Shown in pieces: positions 8,304 to 15,555 of a stretch of 64,000 nucleotides of DNA. The notes under the pieces were generated by a model, which was not told where the DNA came from, searched no databases, and saw nothing but the letters and a program-made list of their open reading frames with translations. Numbering within the stretch: position 1 is the first letter of the stretch; the number at the start of each line of letters is the position of its first letter. The position numbers were made by a program, and so were the translations under genes. Origin of the DNA: Verrucomicrobiota bacterium (lineage in GTDB: Bacteria > Verrucomicrobiota > Verrucomicrobiia > Opitutales > Opitutaceae); NCBI GenBank assembly GCA_016222805.1, contig JACRQG010000008.1, positions 1 to 64,000 on the forward strand, in the 5' to 3' direction.

Positions 8304-9323
8304 GTGGATCCCGTCTCCCATGTCGTGCTTGGCGCCAGCCTCGCCCATGCGGCTTTTGCCCGCCGCCTCGGCCGCGCGGCGGCCGCCGCCGGCGGCCTGG
8401 CTGCCCTGCTGCCGGATGCCGACATCTTCATCCGGAGTGCGCAGGATCCCCTCGTCGCGATCGAATACCACCGCGGTTTCACGCACGCCCTGATCTTCGT
8501 ACCGCTCGGGGCCGCCCTCGTCGCGGGGCTCTGGCTCCTCTCCCCGGCCTGGCGGCGCCGCGACCGCTGGTGGCCCTTATGGGCCGCGGCTGCACTCGCC
8601 TACCTCAGCCATACGCTGCTCGACGCCGCCACGAGCTACGGCACGCAGCTCCTGTGGCCATTTTCCCCGCACCGCTCCGGCTGGGATCTGATCTCGATCA
8701 TCGATCCGATCTTCACGCTGGTCCTCGCGGCCGGGCTGATCCTCGCCCTCCGCCGGTGTACCCTCATCCCGGCCGGCGTGGGCCTGGGGGTCGCCGCCGT
8801 TTACCTCGGCTGCGGCGCCGTGCAGCACGGGCGCGCCCTCGCCGCCCAACGAGAACTGGCGGAGGCCCGCGGCCACCGGATTGAACGCTGCGAGATGATG
8901 CCCACGATGGCCAACAACGTGGTGTGGCGCGGACTCTACGTCCACGAAGGGCGGATCTACAGTGATCGGATCCGCGTCGGGTGGTTCTCGCGCCCGCAAA
9001 CCCGCGGCGGGTGGTCGCTGCCGGCCACTGATGCCGCCGCGCTTTCTCCGTCCGAACAGGCGCGCAACCACCGCCGCTCGTTCGAGCGCTTCTCCTGGTT
9101 TTCGGAAGGCTGGGTGGCCCGCCACCCCGCGGATCCGACGATGCTCGCCGACATGCGTTACTCGCTCTCGGCGGAGGCCTTCGACCCCATCTGGGGGATC
9201 CGCTTCACCGCGCCCTCCGCCCCCACCGAGGTCGAGTGGATCAACCGTTCGCGCGACCGCCGCGTCGACGTGGGCGACATGTGGCGCGAAATCACCGGCC
9301 GCGACGAACGGTACGGGCAGTAG
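8304..9323 (+). CDS. DUF457 (YdjM-type) membrane-bound metal-dependent hydrolase
   Basis: A 339-residue membrane protein of the DUF457/YdjM-like family of predicted metal-dependent hydrolases. The N-terminal half has four or five membrane segments carrying the family's His/Asp positions: MDPVSHVVLGASLAHA at the start, LLPDADIF, YHRGFTHAL and YLSHTLLDAATSYG. The C-terminal third (from about residue 170) is soluble, with no recognisable domain. The start is a GTG at 8304, immediately before DPVSHVV, the conserved beginning of this family; longer in-frame extensions antisense the divergent FG-GAP gene and look non-coding. Proposed substrates of the family are membrane lipids, but none is proven. 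Confidence 0.85.
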   Translation: MDPVSHVVLGASLAHAAFARRLGRAAAAAGGLAALLPDADIFIRSAQDPLVAIEYHRGFTHALIFVPLGAALVAGLWLLSPAWRRRDRWWPLWAAAALAYLSHTLLDAATSYGTQLLWPFSPHRSGWDLISIIDPIFTLVLAAGLILALRRCTLIPAGVGLGVAAVYLGCGAVQHGRALAAQRELAEARGHRIERCEMMPTMANNVVWRGLYVHEGRIYSDRIRVGWFSRPQTRGGWSLPATDAAALSPSEQARNHRRSFERFSWFSEGWVARHPADPTMLADMRYSLSAEAFDPIWGIRFTAPSAPTEVEWINRSRDRRVDVGDMWREITGRDERYGQ

Positions 9324-9456
9324 CGGCCCGCGGCCGGCCTTTGGCCGTCACCGCGGGGACCCTCTCCCTCTTCTGGCCCCGGGCGAAGGGGCCCGGCCGA
9401 TTCGGCGCTTGGCAAATTCCTTCCGGCCCCCCTGCTTCGTCGCGAATCCGCTCTCC

Positions 9457-10698
9457 GTGCGCGCCCCAGCTCCCCCTCGTCGCCCCCGTGCCGGCGCCCC
9501 CGGCGCGACGCCGGCATCCGTTTTTCCCGGGCTGCTCGACCGGGGTGGCTTCGCCGCCCTCGCCGACGAGCACCGGCGGCTGACCCGACTCCCGCTGGTG
9601 GCGGTGGATGCCGACGGAGGATTTCTCGCAGGTCCCTCCCGCGCCCCCGCCTGCACTCGTTCCGAAGCATGCCGGTCCGCCCGGCGCCTGGCGGTGCAGG
9701 AGGCGCTCCGCTGGGGAGAGCCCAGCGTGACGTGCTGCCCCTGCGGCCGCGCCCTCTGGGCGGTACCGGTGCTGCGGAATCAGCACCTGTGCGGCGGCCT
9801 GCTGGTGGCCGGCGTGCCGCTGGCGAGTCCGTCCCGCGCCGGGGCGCTCGACCGCCGCCTGCTCGGCGCCACCCGGACCCTGCTCGAACTCGCCACCACG
9901 CGCGATCTCACCAACGCCGCCCTGCTCGCCGCCCGCCGGCAGTCCGCCCAGCAGGAGCGCGACCGGGCCGAGGCCATCCACCAGTTGAAGGACCGCCTCC
10001 ACGACGACATCCGGAGCTCCTACCTGCACGAGGAACCGGCCCTGCTCGCGGCCATCCGCCGCGGCGAACGCACCGAGGCCCGCCGCATCATCAACCGCGT
10101 GCTCGTCGGCATCTACTCCGCGGGCGGCGCCGATCTCAATCTGCTCAAGAGCCTCGCGCTCGAGCTCATCGTGATGATGGCCCGGGCGGCGGTGCAGGCC
10201 GGGGGCGATCCGGCGGTCATCCTCGGCCTCAACTACCAGTCGCTCACCGCGCTGGCCCGCGTGACGGATCAGGAGGCGTTGTCCACCTGGCTCTGCGCCA
10301 TGCTCGAGCAGCTCATCGACGCCATCAAGACCCACACCCGCCATCCCAACTCGGTGCAGCTCGCCCGCGCGATCGAGTTCATCGAGGAAAACCTCGCCAC
10401 CGAGCTCGGGCGCGCGCAGGTGGCCCGGGCCGCCGGACTGTCGCCGAGCCATTTTTCGCACCTGATGCGGGCCAAGACCGGGTGGTCGTTCACCGAACTC
10501 GTCACCCGCCTCCGCATCGATCGTGCGTGCCACCTGCTCGCGCACACCGGCGAGCCCCTCGCGCAGATTGCGCAGGAATGCGGCTTCGGCGACCAGAGCT
10601 ACTTCACCCGCGTCTTCCGCCAGCGCACCGGCCGCACGCCGGGCGACTACCGCGCCGGTGTCCTGACCAACCCGGGGCAGCTGCGCCGCGACACGTAA
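9457..10698 (+). CDS. AraC-family regulator with PocR-type sensory domain
   Basis: A transcription regulator of about 413 residues. The N-terminal region (about 27-125) resembles the PocR ligand-binding domain, with Cys-rich segments ACTRSEAC and TCCPCGRALWAVPV and the GGLLVAGVP strand. The C-terminal region (about 297-398) is a double helix-turn-helix AraC domain: LARAIEFIEENL, VARAAGLSPSHFSHLMRAKTG, IAQECGFGDQSYFTRVFRQRTGRTPGDYR. PocR proteins control cobalamin-dependent or anaerobic one-carbon and diol pathways, and the next two genes encode a corrinoid methyl-transfer pair, so this is probably their activator. A direct repeat with two-turn spacing upstream of mtaC is a candidate site. The GTG start at 9457 is a best guess; an upstream TTG is possible. 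Confidence 0.85.
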   Translation: MRAPAPPRRPRAGAPGATPASVFPGLLDRGGFAALADEHRRLTRLPLVAVDADGGFLAGPSRAPACTRSEACRSARRLAVQEALRWGEPSVTCCPCGRALWAVPVLRNQHLCGGLLVAGVPLASPSRAGALDRRLLGATRTLLELATTRDLTNAALLAARRQSAQQERDRAEAIHQLKDRLHDDIRSSYLHEEPALLAAIRRGERTEARRIINRVLVGIYSAGGADLNLLKSLALELIVMMARAAVQAGGDPAVILGLNYQSLTALARVTDQEALSTWLCAMLEQLIDAIKTHTRHPNSVQLARAIEFIEENLATELGRAQVARAAGLSPSHFSHLMRAKTGWSFTELVTRLRIDRACHLLAHTGEPLAQIAQECGFGDQSYFTRVFRQRTGRTPGDYRAGVLTNPGQLRRDT

Positions 10699-10775
10699 GC
10701 TCGCTGGACGAGATCGAACGGTTGCCATTCCCCCCAGGCGGTCAGCCCGGCCGGGACTCCTCGCAGCATCGCCCG

Positions 10776-10809
10776 CGCACCAAAGTCCCAAACTTCCGCA
10801 CCAGAGTCC
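10776..10809 (+). promoter_or_regulatory. Candidate AraC-type operator: direct repeat with 21-bp period
   Basis: CGCACCAAAGTCC (10776-10788) and CGCACCAGAGTCC (10797-10809) match at 12 of 13 positions and are offset by exactly 21 bp, two helical turns. This is the classic layout for an AraC-family dimer. The pair ends 49 bp before the mtaC-like start codon, compatible with activation. No cobalamin riboswitch box was seen in the same 160-bp gap. Confidence 0.55.
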
Positions 10810-10858
10810 AAGCCCGCGGGGGTCGGCGGCTGCTACGCTCCGGGTCGCACCCTCCCTC

Positions 10859-11497
10859 ATGACCACGCTCGAATTGCTTTCCCAATCCGTCGGCGCCGGC
10901 AAGGCCAAGGACGCCAAGGCGCTTGCCCAGCGCGCCCTCGACGAAGGCCTGCCGCCCGGCGACATCGTCGACCGCTCCCTCGTCCCCGCGATGGCGGCCG
11001 TCGGTGAACGCTTCAAGAACAACGAGATCTTCGTCCCCGAAATGCTCGTCGCCGCCCGCGCGATGAAGGAGGCGATGGCCCTGCTCGAACCGCGCCTCAT
11101 CGCGGCCGGCATCACGCCGAAATACACCGCTCTCATCGGCACCGTGCAGGGCGACCTGCACGACATCGGGAAGAACCTCGTCGCGATCATGTGGAAGGGC
11201 GCCAACTTCAAGGTGGTCGACCTCGGCACCAACGTCCCGCCCGCGAAGTTCGTCGCCGCCATCCAGGAGCACCGCCCGCAACTCGTCGGCCTTTCCGCGC
11301 TGCTCACCACCACCATGCCCGCCATCGCCGAAACCGTGAAGGCGATCCGCGCCAGCGGCGCCACCGGCGTCAAGGTCATGGTCGGCGGCGCGCCCGTCAC
11401 CCAGCAGTACGCCGACGAGATCGGGGCGGACGGCTACGCCGCCGACGCCGGCTCCGCCGTCGACCGCGCTTTGGTCCTGGTGGGGGCGGCGGCCTGA
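10859..11497 (+). CDS. mtaC: Methanol-type corrinoid protein
   Basis: A 212-residue cobalamin-binding protein of the MtaC/MtbC/MttC type. The helical cap domain (1-85) is followed by the Rossmann-like B12 domain with the base-off motif DLHDIGKN at 99-106, where His101 would be the lower cobalt ligand, then GLSALLTTTM (helix/loop) and VMVGGAPVTQQYADEIGADGYAADA near the C-terminus. In the family it accepts a methyl group from the partner MtaB and hands it to a second methyltransferase. The partner gene follows 47 bp downstream; the gap holds a degenerate CG-rich palindrome. No second methyltransferase (MtaA, or a corrinoid:tetrahydrofolate enzyme) or corrinoid-activating protein is in this window. 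Confidence 0.93.
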   Translation: MTTLELLSQSVGAGKAKDAKALAQRALDEGLPPGDIVDRSLVPAMAAVGERFKNNEIFVPEMLVAARAMKEAMALLEPRLIAAGITPKYTALIGTVQGDLHDIGKNLVAIMWKGANFKVVDLGTNVPPAKFVAAIQEHRPQLVGLSALLTTTMPAIAETVKAIRASGATGVKVMVGGAPVTQQYADEIGADGYAADAGSAVDRALVLVGAAA

Positions 11498-11544
11498 TCT
11501 CCGCGGGGTCGCGCCGCCCCGCCCGGCCCCCACCTCACTGTTCC

Positions 11545-12921
11545 ATGCACTTCCGCGAACTCGCCCTCTCCCGCCCCGAGGATCTCCTCTTCGGCACCGC
11601 CCCGCGCCCGCTCCGCACGCGCCAGGGCCTGCACCTCGGTGGCGGCCTCGTGTATCCCGAACTCAACTTCACGCGGCCGCCGCTGGAGGTCACCGCGACC
11701 ACCATGCCCGAGGTGGCGCGCCACTACCGTCAGATCATCTCCGGTGCCCTGCTCCGGGCCGCCGAACTCGAGGCTCCCGGAGTCGTGATCGAATTCGAAA
11801 CCGTGCCGCCGATGACCTCGGAGCCCGACTTCGGGTTCACCATCGTCGAAATCCTCCTCGCCGGGATGGCGGATGCCCACGACCGCCACGGCCTCAAGTC
11901 GGTCCTGCGGATGACGCCGAACGACAACCGCGAATTCGCCCGCCCGCCCGTAATGCGCTCCGGTGAGCACTGGGAGCGGATGCTGGAGCTCTTCGACCGC
12001 TCCGCCGCCGCCGGCGCGGAACTGCTCAGCATCGAATCGGTCGGCGGCAAGGAGCTGCACGACGACGCGCTCATGCTCTGCGACCTCGGCCAGGTCATCT
12101 TCTCCCAATGCGTGCTCGGCGTGCGCGACATGGAGTTCCTCTGGCGTTCGCTGGCCGGCATCGCGCAGCGCCACGGGGTCGTCTGCGCCGGCGACACCGC
12201 GTGCGGTTTCGGCAATACCGCCATGGTCCTCGCCGAGCAGAAGATGATCCCGCGGGTCTTCGCCGCGGTCGTGCGGGCGGTCAGCGCCGTGCGCACCCTC
12301 GTCGCCTACGAGCACGGCGCGGTCGGTCCTGGCAAGGACTGCGGCTACGAAAACCCCTACCTCAAGGCCATCACCGGCTGCCCGATGGCGATGGAGGGCA
12401 AGACCGCCGCCTGCGCGCACCTGAGCCCGCTCGGTAACATCGCCGCCGCCTACGCCGACACCTGGTCCAACGAATCGGTCCAGAACATCCGGCTCCTCGG
12501 GGGCATGGCTCCGACCTGCTACCTGGAGCAGCTCATCTACGACTGCCGCCTGATGAACCGGGCCCTCGCCGAGGGCCGCGATGCCGCCCTCACCCTCCGC
12601 CGCTGGCTGGTCGACTCAGACGCCGGACTCGATCCCCAGGCCTGGGTGCTGACCCCGGAAAACGTGATCGCGATCGCCCGCGCCATCGTGACCGCCCCGG
12701 ATCACTACCAGGCTGGCGTGGCCGCCGCCCGCGAGGCGGTCCGCGCCCTGCGGACCGGTCTCGCGGCGGGTCGGCTGAAGATCCTCCCACGCGAGACGGG
12801 CTTCCTCGACACGATGGAATCCCAGCTCGACAACCTGCCCGCCTCGGTCGACGAGTTCATCGTGCAACAGATGACGGTCGCCGACACCAGCCGCTACCTC
12901 CCGGCGGAGTACGGGTTGTAG
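11545..12921 (+). CDS. mtaB: MtaB-like methanol:corrinoid methyltransferase
   Basis: A 458-residue protein of the zinc-dependent methanol--corrinoid methyltransferase family, about the length of archaeal MtaB. Candidate zinc-site segments are CAGDTACGFGNTAM (Cys214 and Cys220) and ITGCPMAMEGKTAACAHLSP (Cys279 and Cys290); known MtaB uses one Glu and two Cys. The chosen start (MHFRELALSRPEDLLFGTAP) follows the corrinoid protein directly. A longer in-frame extension over mtaC is a shadow. MtaB activates methanol and methylates the Co(I) corrinoid of MtaC. In a carbohydrate degrader methanol could come from methyl-esterified or O-methylated polysaccharides, but the real substrate could be another methylated compound. 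Confidence 0.92.
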   Translation: MHFRELALSRPEDLLFGTAPRPLRTRQGLHLGGGLVYPELNFTRPPLEVTATTMPEVARHYRQIISGALLRAAELEAPGVVIEFETVPPMTSEPDFGFTIVEILLAGMADAHDRHGLKSVLRMTPNDNREFARPPVMRSGEHWERMLELFDRSAAAGAELLSIESVGGKELHDDALMLCDLGQVIFSQCVLGVRDMEFLWRSLAGIAQRHGVVCAGDTACGFGNTAMVLAEQKMIPRVFAAVVRAVSAVRTLVAYEHGAVGPGKDCGYENPYLKAITGCPMAMEGKTAACAHLSPLGNIAAAYADTWSNESVQNIRLLGGMAPTCYLEQLIYDCRLMNRALAEGRDAALTLRRWLVDSDAGLDPQAWVLTPENVIAIARAIVTAPDHYQAGVAAAREAVRALRTGLAAGRLKILPRETGFLDTMESQLDNLPASVDEFIVQQMTVADTSRYLPAEYGL

Positions 12922-12966
12922 GGCCCGCGGATTCTCGGGAGTCCCGCCGATGCCATCACCTTTCGC

Positions 12967-13539
12967 GTGAATGCTCCCCCGCCCCTTCCGGTTCCCGGGG
13001 ATGCGCCTTTCCGGGCCAGTCCTCCCGCCTGCACCTTCGTGGTCGGGCCGCGCGGCGCCGGCAAGACCCGCTGGATCCAGCACCAGGTGCGGCAACTGGC
13101 CGCCGGAGGGAGCGACCTTCGGGCGGCCGTGATCCTCGCCGAGGACGGCCACACACGCATGGAACGCTTCGCGCACGACCACCCCGGGTTGGCCGTGCGC
13201 CGCCTCCTGCTGCCCTGCCCCTGTTGCCCGGCCCTGGCGCAGCTCCCGATGACGGTGCGTGAACTCGTGGCGTCCTCCGGCGCCGGCTGGCTCTTCGTGG
13301 AGACGCCGGCCACGGCGGCGTCCGGGTTGCTCGCGGAGTTCGACCGCGATCCCGCCTGGCCGCGACGGGTCGTGCTTTGCCTCGACGCCAAATGGGCGCG
13401 CCTGTGCGAGCGACCGGACCGGCCCTTCTTCCTTTCCGCCCTGCTGGACCGCGCCGATGCCGTGGTGCCGCCGGGCGACGCCTTCCCGGCCGGGAGGCCG
13501 GACGGCCACAGCACGATTGCCCAGATTGCCCTCTCCTGA
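12967..13539 (+). CDS. Degenerate CobW/COG0523-like P-loop protein
   Basis: A small 190-residue P-loop protein with a GTG start. It has a Walker A motif GPRGAGKT at 27-34 and a CPCC motif at 84-87, equivalent to the CxCC signature of COG0523 (CobW, metal-chaperone GTPases). The usual NKxD guanine-specificity motif is not recognisable; the matching place reads LLDRADAVVPPGD. The C-terminal domain of CobW is absent. It begins 45 bp after the methyltransferase gene and ends 18 bp before the next membrane protein, so it is part of the same operon. A role in metal or corrinoid delivery to the methyltransferase is inferred from the motif and context; it might not hydrolyse GTP. Confidence 0.65.
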   Translation: MNAPPPLPVPGDAPFRASPPACTFVVGPRGAGKTRWIQHQVRQLAAGGSDLRAAVILAEDGHTRMERFAHDHPGLAVRRLLLPCPCCPALAQLPMTVRELVASSGAGWLFVETPATAASGLLAEFDRDPAWPRRVVLCLDAKWARLCERPDRPFFLSALLDRADAVVPPGDAFPAGRPDGHSTIAQIALS

Positions 13540-13557
13540 TTCGCTTTTCTTCCTCGC

Positions 13558-14127
13558 ATGAAAAACCACGTCACTGCCCTCGCGTTGATTCTGGCTGCCG
13601 CGCTCTGGCGGGTGGCCATTGTCCTCGAACCGTCGCTCTTCAACGTGTCGCCGGTCACCGCCCTGGCGTTTTGCGGCGCCGTGTATTTCCGCGACTGGCG
13701 GATGTGGCTCGCTCCCCTGGCCGGGCTGACCCTCTCGGATCTCTGGCTCAACCACTACCACGCGTCGGAGTTTGGCTACACCTGGACGATTACGGAAATG
13801 TTGCTCCGCGCCGGATGCCTCGGGGTCGCGCTTGGCCTCGGCCGGCTCGTGGCGCGCCGCCGCAACGCGGTGACCCTGCTGTCGGGCGCCCTCGCCAGTT
13901 CGCTGGCGTTCTATCTCGTCACCAACACCGCCTCCTGGTCCGCCGATGTGTACTACGCCGGCAACGTCGCCGGCTGGTGGCAGGCCATGACCATGGGTCA
14001 TCCCGAGTTCCCGCCGACCCTCTGGTTCTTCCGCAACACCCTCGCCGGCGACCTGCTGTTCACCGGGCTCTTCGTCGGTGCCATGGCGTGGTCGGCGGCT
14101 CCGGCAACGCGCACCGGCGAAGCCTGA
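13558..14127 (+). CDS. DUF6580-type small membrane protein, ECF S-component-like
   Basis: A 189-residue, very hydrophobic protein with about five or six membrane segments. Recognisable family features are the N-terminal SPVTALAFCGAVYFRDWRMW, the helical LAPLAGLTLSDLWLN and the C-terminal FFRNTLAGDLLFTGLFVGAM. This pattern matches the DUF6580 family, which resembles substrate-capture (S) components of energy-coupling-factor transporters. It is the last gene of the corrinoid operon (18 bp after the P-loop gene). By position, a vitamin B12 or cobalt uptake role is a reasonable hypothesis. No ECF ATPase or T component is in view, so solitary function or shared modules would be needed. Confidence 0.7.
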   Translation: MKNHVTALALILAAALWRVAIVLEPSLFNVSPVTALAFCGAVYFRDWRMWLAPLAGLTLSDLWLNHYHASEFGYTWTITEMLLRAGCLGVALGLGRLVARRRNAVTLLSGALASSLAFYLVTNTASWSADVYYAGNVAGWWQAMTMGHPEFPPTLWFFRNTLAGDLLFTGLFVGAMAWSAAPATRTGEA

Positions 14128-14206
14128 CCCGGCGATCCGGCCGGGACGCGGCCCGACCGCAGGACGGCGATTGCCCCGCGCCGCGCCATCCTGAAAAACC
14201 CAGTTG

Positions 14207-14344
14207 CACCACAGAGAAGCGGAGAACACGGAGACCCACGTGCTGGCGCCGCCGAAAGAGGCCTTCACCCGTGGCGTGAATCGATCGTTCGGCCTTCCCT
14301 TGCCCACCAGGCCCTTTCTCTGTGGGCTTTGTGCCTCGGTGGTG
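14207..14344. mobile_element. MITE-like element with imperfect terminal inverted repeats
   Basis: The left end (14207-14234) and the reverse complement of the right end (14317-14344) both start CACCAC and agree at 19 of 28 positions, with ACAGAGA/ACGGAGA units inside. The interior (about 80 bp) has no gene. The ends resemble in style those of the GxxExxY cassette at 3591-4023 (ACCAC followed by short ACACGRA-like units), so it may be a non-autonomous or decayed relative. It fills most of the 249-bp gap before the TIM-barrel gene. Confidence 0.45.
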
Positions 14345-14376
14345 AACCCTGAACGTCGGAACTTAGGACCTTTTGC

Positions 14377-15354
14377 ATGTTGCCTCCCGTGACTCGCCGC
14401 GCCTTCCTCCACACCACCTCCGCCGGCGTTCTCGCCGCCGCGTTCCCGCGTCCCGCTGTCGGAGCCGAAACCGCCAGCGCCGCATCCCCGGCGCGCCGGA
14501 TGCGCCTCGCCCTCGTGCCGGGCAGCATCGGCGTCAACGTGAAGTCCCAACGGGAGCTGATCGATCTCGCGCAACGCCACCGCTTCGAGGCGGTCGAGCC
14601 CCGCGCCGAGGAACTCGCCGGCCTGGCCGCCGGGCAGCTGGCGGAGCTGCTCGCGGATCTGAACGCCCGGCACCTCGTCTGGGCCGCCGCCGGCCTGCCG
14701 GTGGATTTTCGCAAGGATGACCCCACCTTCCGCAGCGGACTAGAGAAGCTCCCCCGACTCGCCACCGGCCTGCAGCGCGCCGGAGTGACCCGCATCGGCA
14801 CCTGGCTTTCGCCCAGCCATGCCCAGCTGACCTATCGCGCCAACTTCGCCCAGCACGCCTCCCGCCTGCGCGAGGTCGCCCGGATCCTGAAGGATCACGG
14901 CCTCCGCCTCGGGCTCGAGTATGTCGGCACCCAGGCCAATCTCGTCGGCAACCGCTACCCCTTCGTCCACACCCTGGCCGAGGCCCGCGAACTCATCGCG
15001 GAGATCGGCACCGGCAATGTCGGCCTCGTGCTTGATACGTGGCACTGGTGGACCGCGGGGGACACCGAAGCCGATCTGCTGGCGCTCGCGGCCGCCGACA
15101 TCGTCAGCGTCGATCTCAACGACGCCCCCGCGGGGATCGCCAAGGCCCAGCAGAAGGATAACGAGCGCGAACTGCCCTGCGCCACCGGCGTGATCGACAC
15201 CGGGGTTTTCGTGACCGCGCTGCATCGCGTCGCCTACGACGGCCCGGTGCGCTGCGAACCGTTCAACAAGGCGCTGAACGCGCTGGACAACGATCCCGCC
15301 TGCGCGGCGGTCTCCGCGGCCCTGCACCGCGCGATGACACTCATCCGGGCATAG
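14377..15354 (+). CDS. Sugar phosphate isomerase/epimerase-like TIM-barrel protein, exported
   Basis: A 325-residue protein of the xylose-isomerase-like TIM-barrel superfamily (AP endonuclease 2 fold). An N-terminal RRAFLHTT segment followed by a short hydrophobic stretch (to about residue 28) looks like a Tat-type leader. Barrel features are FEAVEPRAEELAGL (second strand), RIGTWLSP, LRLGLEYVG with a metal-ligand Glu, VGLVLDTWHWW (Asp and His ligands), DIVSVDLNDAP and VRCEPFN with a final Glu. This set of metal ligands is consistent with an active isomerase or epimerase. The substrate cannot be told. It follows the MITE-like element and has no obvious operon partner. Confidence 0.85.
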   Translation: MLPPVTRRAFLHTTSAGVLAAAFPRPAVGAETASAASPARRMRLALVPGSIGVNVKSQRELIDLAQRHRFEAVEPRAEELAGLAAGQLAELLADLNARHLVWAAAGLPVDFRKDDPTFRSGLEKLPRLATGLQRAGVTRIGTWLSPSHAQLTYRANFAQHASRLREVARILKDHGLRLGLEYVGTQANLVGNRYPFVHTLAEARELIAEIGTGNVGLVLDTWHWWTAGDTEADLLALAAADIVSVDLNDAPAGIAKAQQKDNERELPCATGVIDTGVFVTALHRVAYDGPVRCEPFNKALNALDNDPACAAVSAALHRAMTLIRA

Positions 15355-15555
15355 GCGGACCTCCACCGCCGCTGCTGCCGCCAAGCCCGGGCGGCTCATC
15401 CGAAGCGCGCCCCGCGGGCGCATCCGAACTTCGTGGGTTCCGACCAGCGAGTTTCACAGGTTCTTCACGGACACCCGCGGGACTTTTTGAGTCTAACGTC
15501 CATCCTTGGCGCCCGATTCAACTCTCGCGCCGCGGAACCAGAACCCACTCCACCC

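Noticed and set aside
10699-10858. Cobalamin riboswitch upstream of mtaC
   Set aside because: No B12-box-like sequence could be found; the region instead has the AraC-type repeat.
9292-11400. Minus-strand frame of about 702 codons
   Set aside because: Antisense to the PocR-AraC gene and mtaC, which have strong family motifs.
12616-14673. Minus-strand frame of about 685 codons
   Set aside because: Antisense to mtaB, the P-loop gene and the DUF6580 gene; low-complexity composition and no start or leader evidence.
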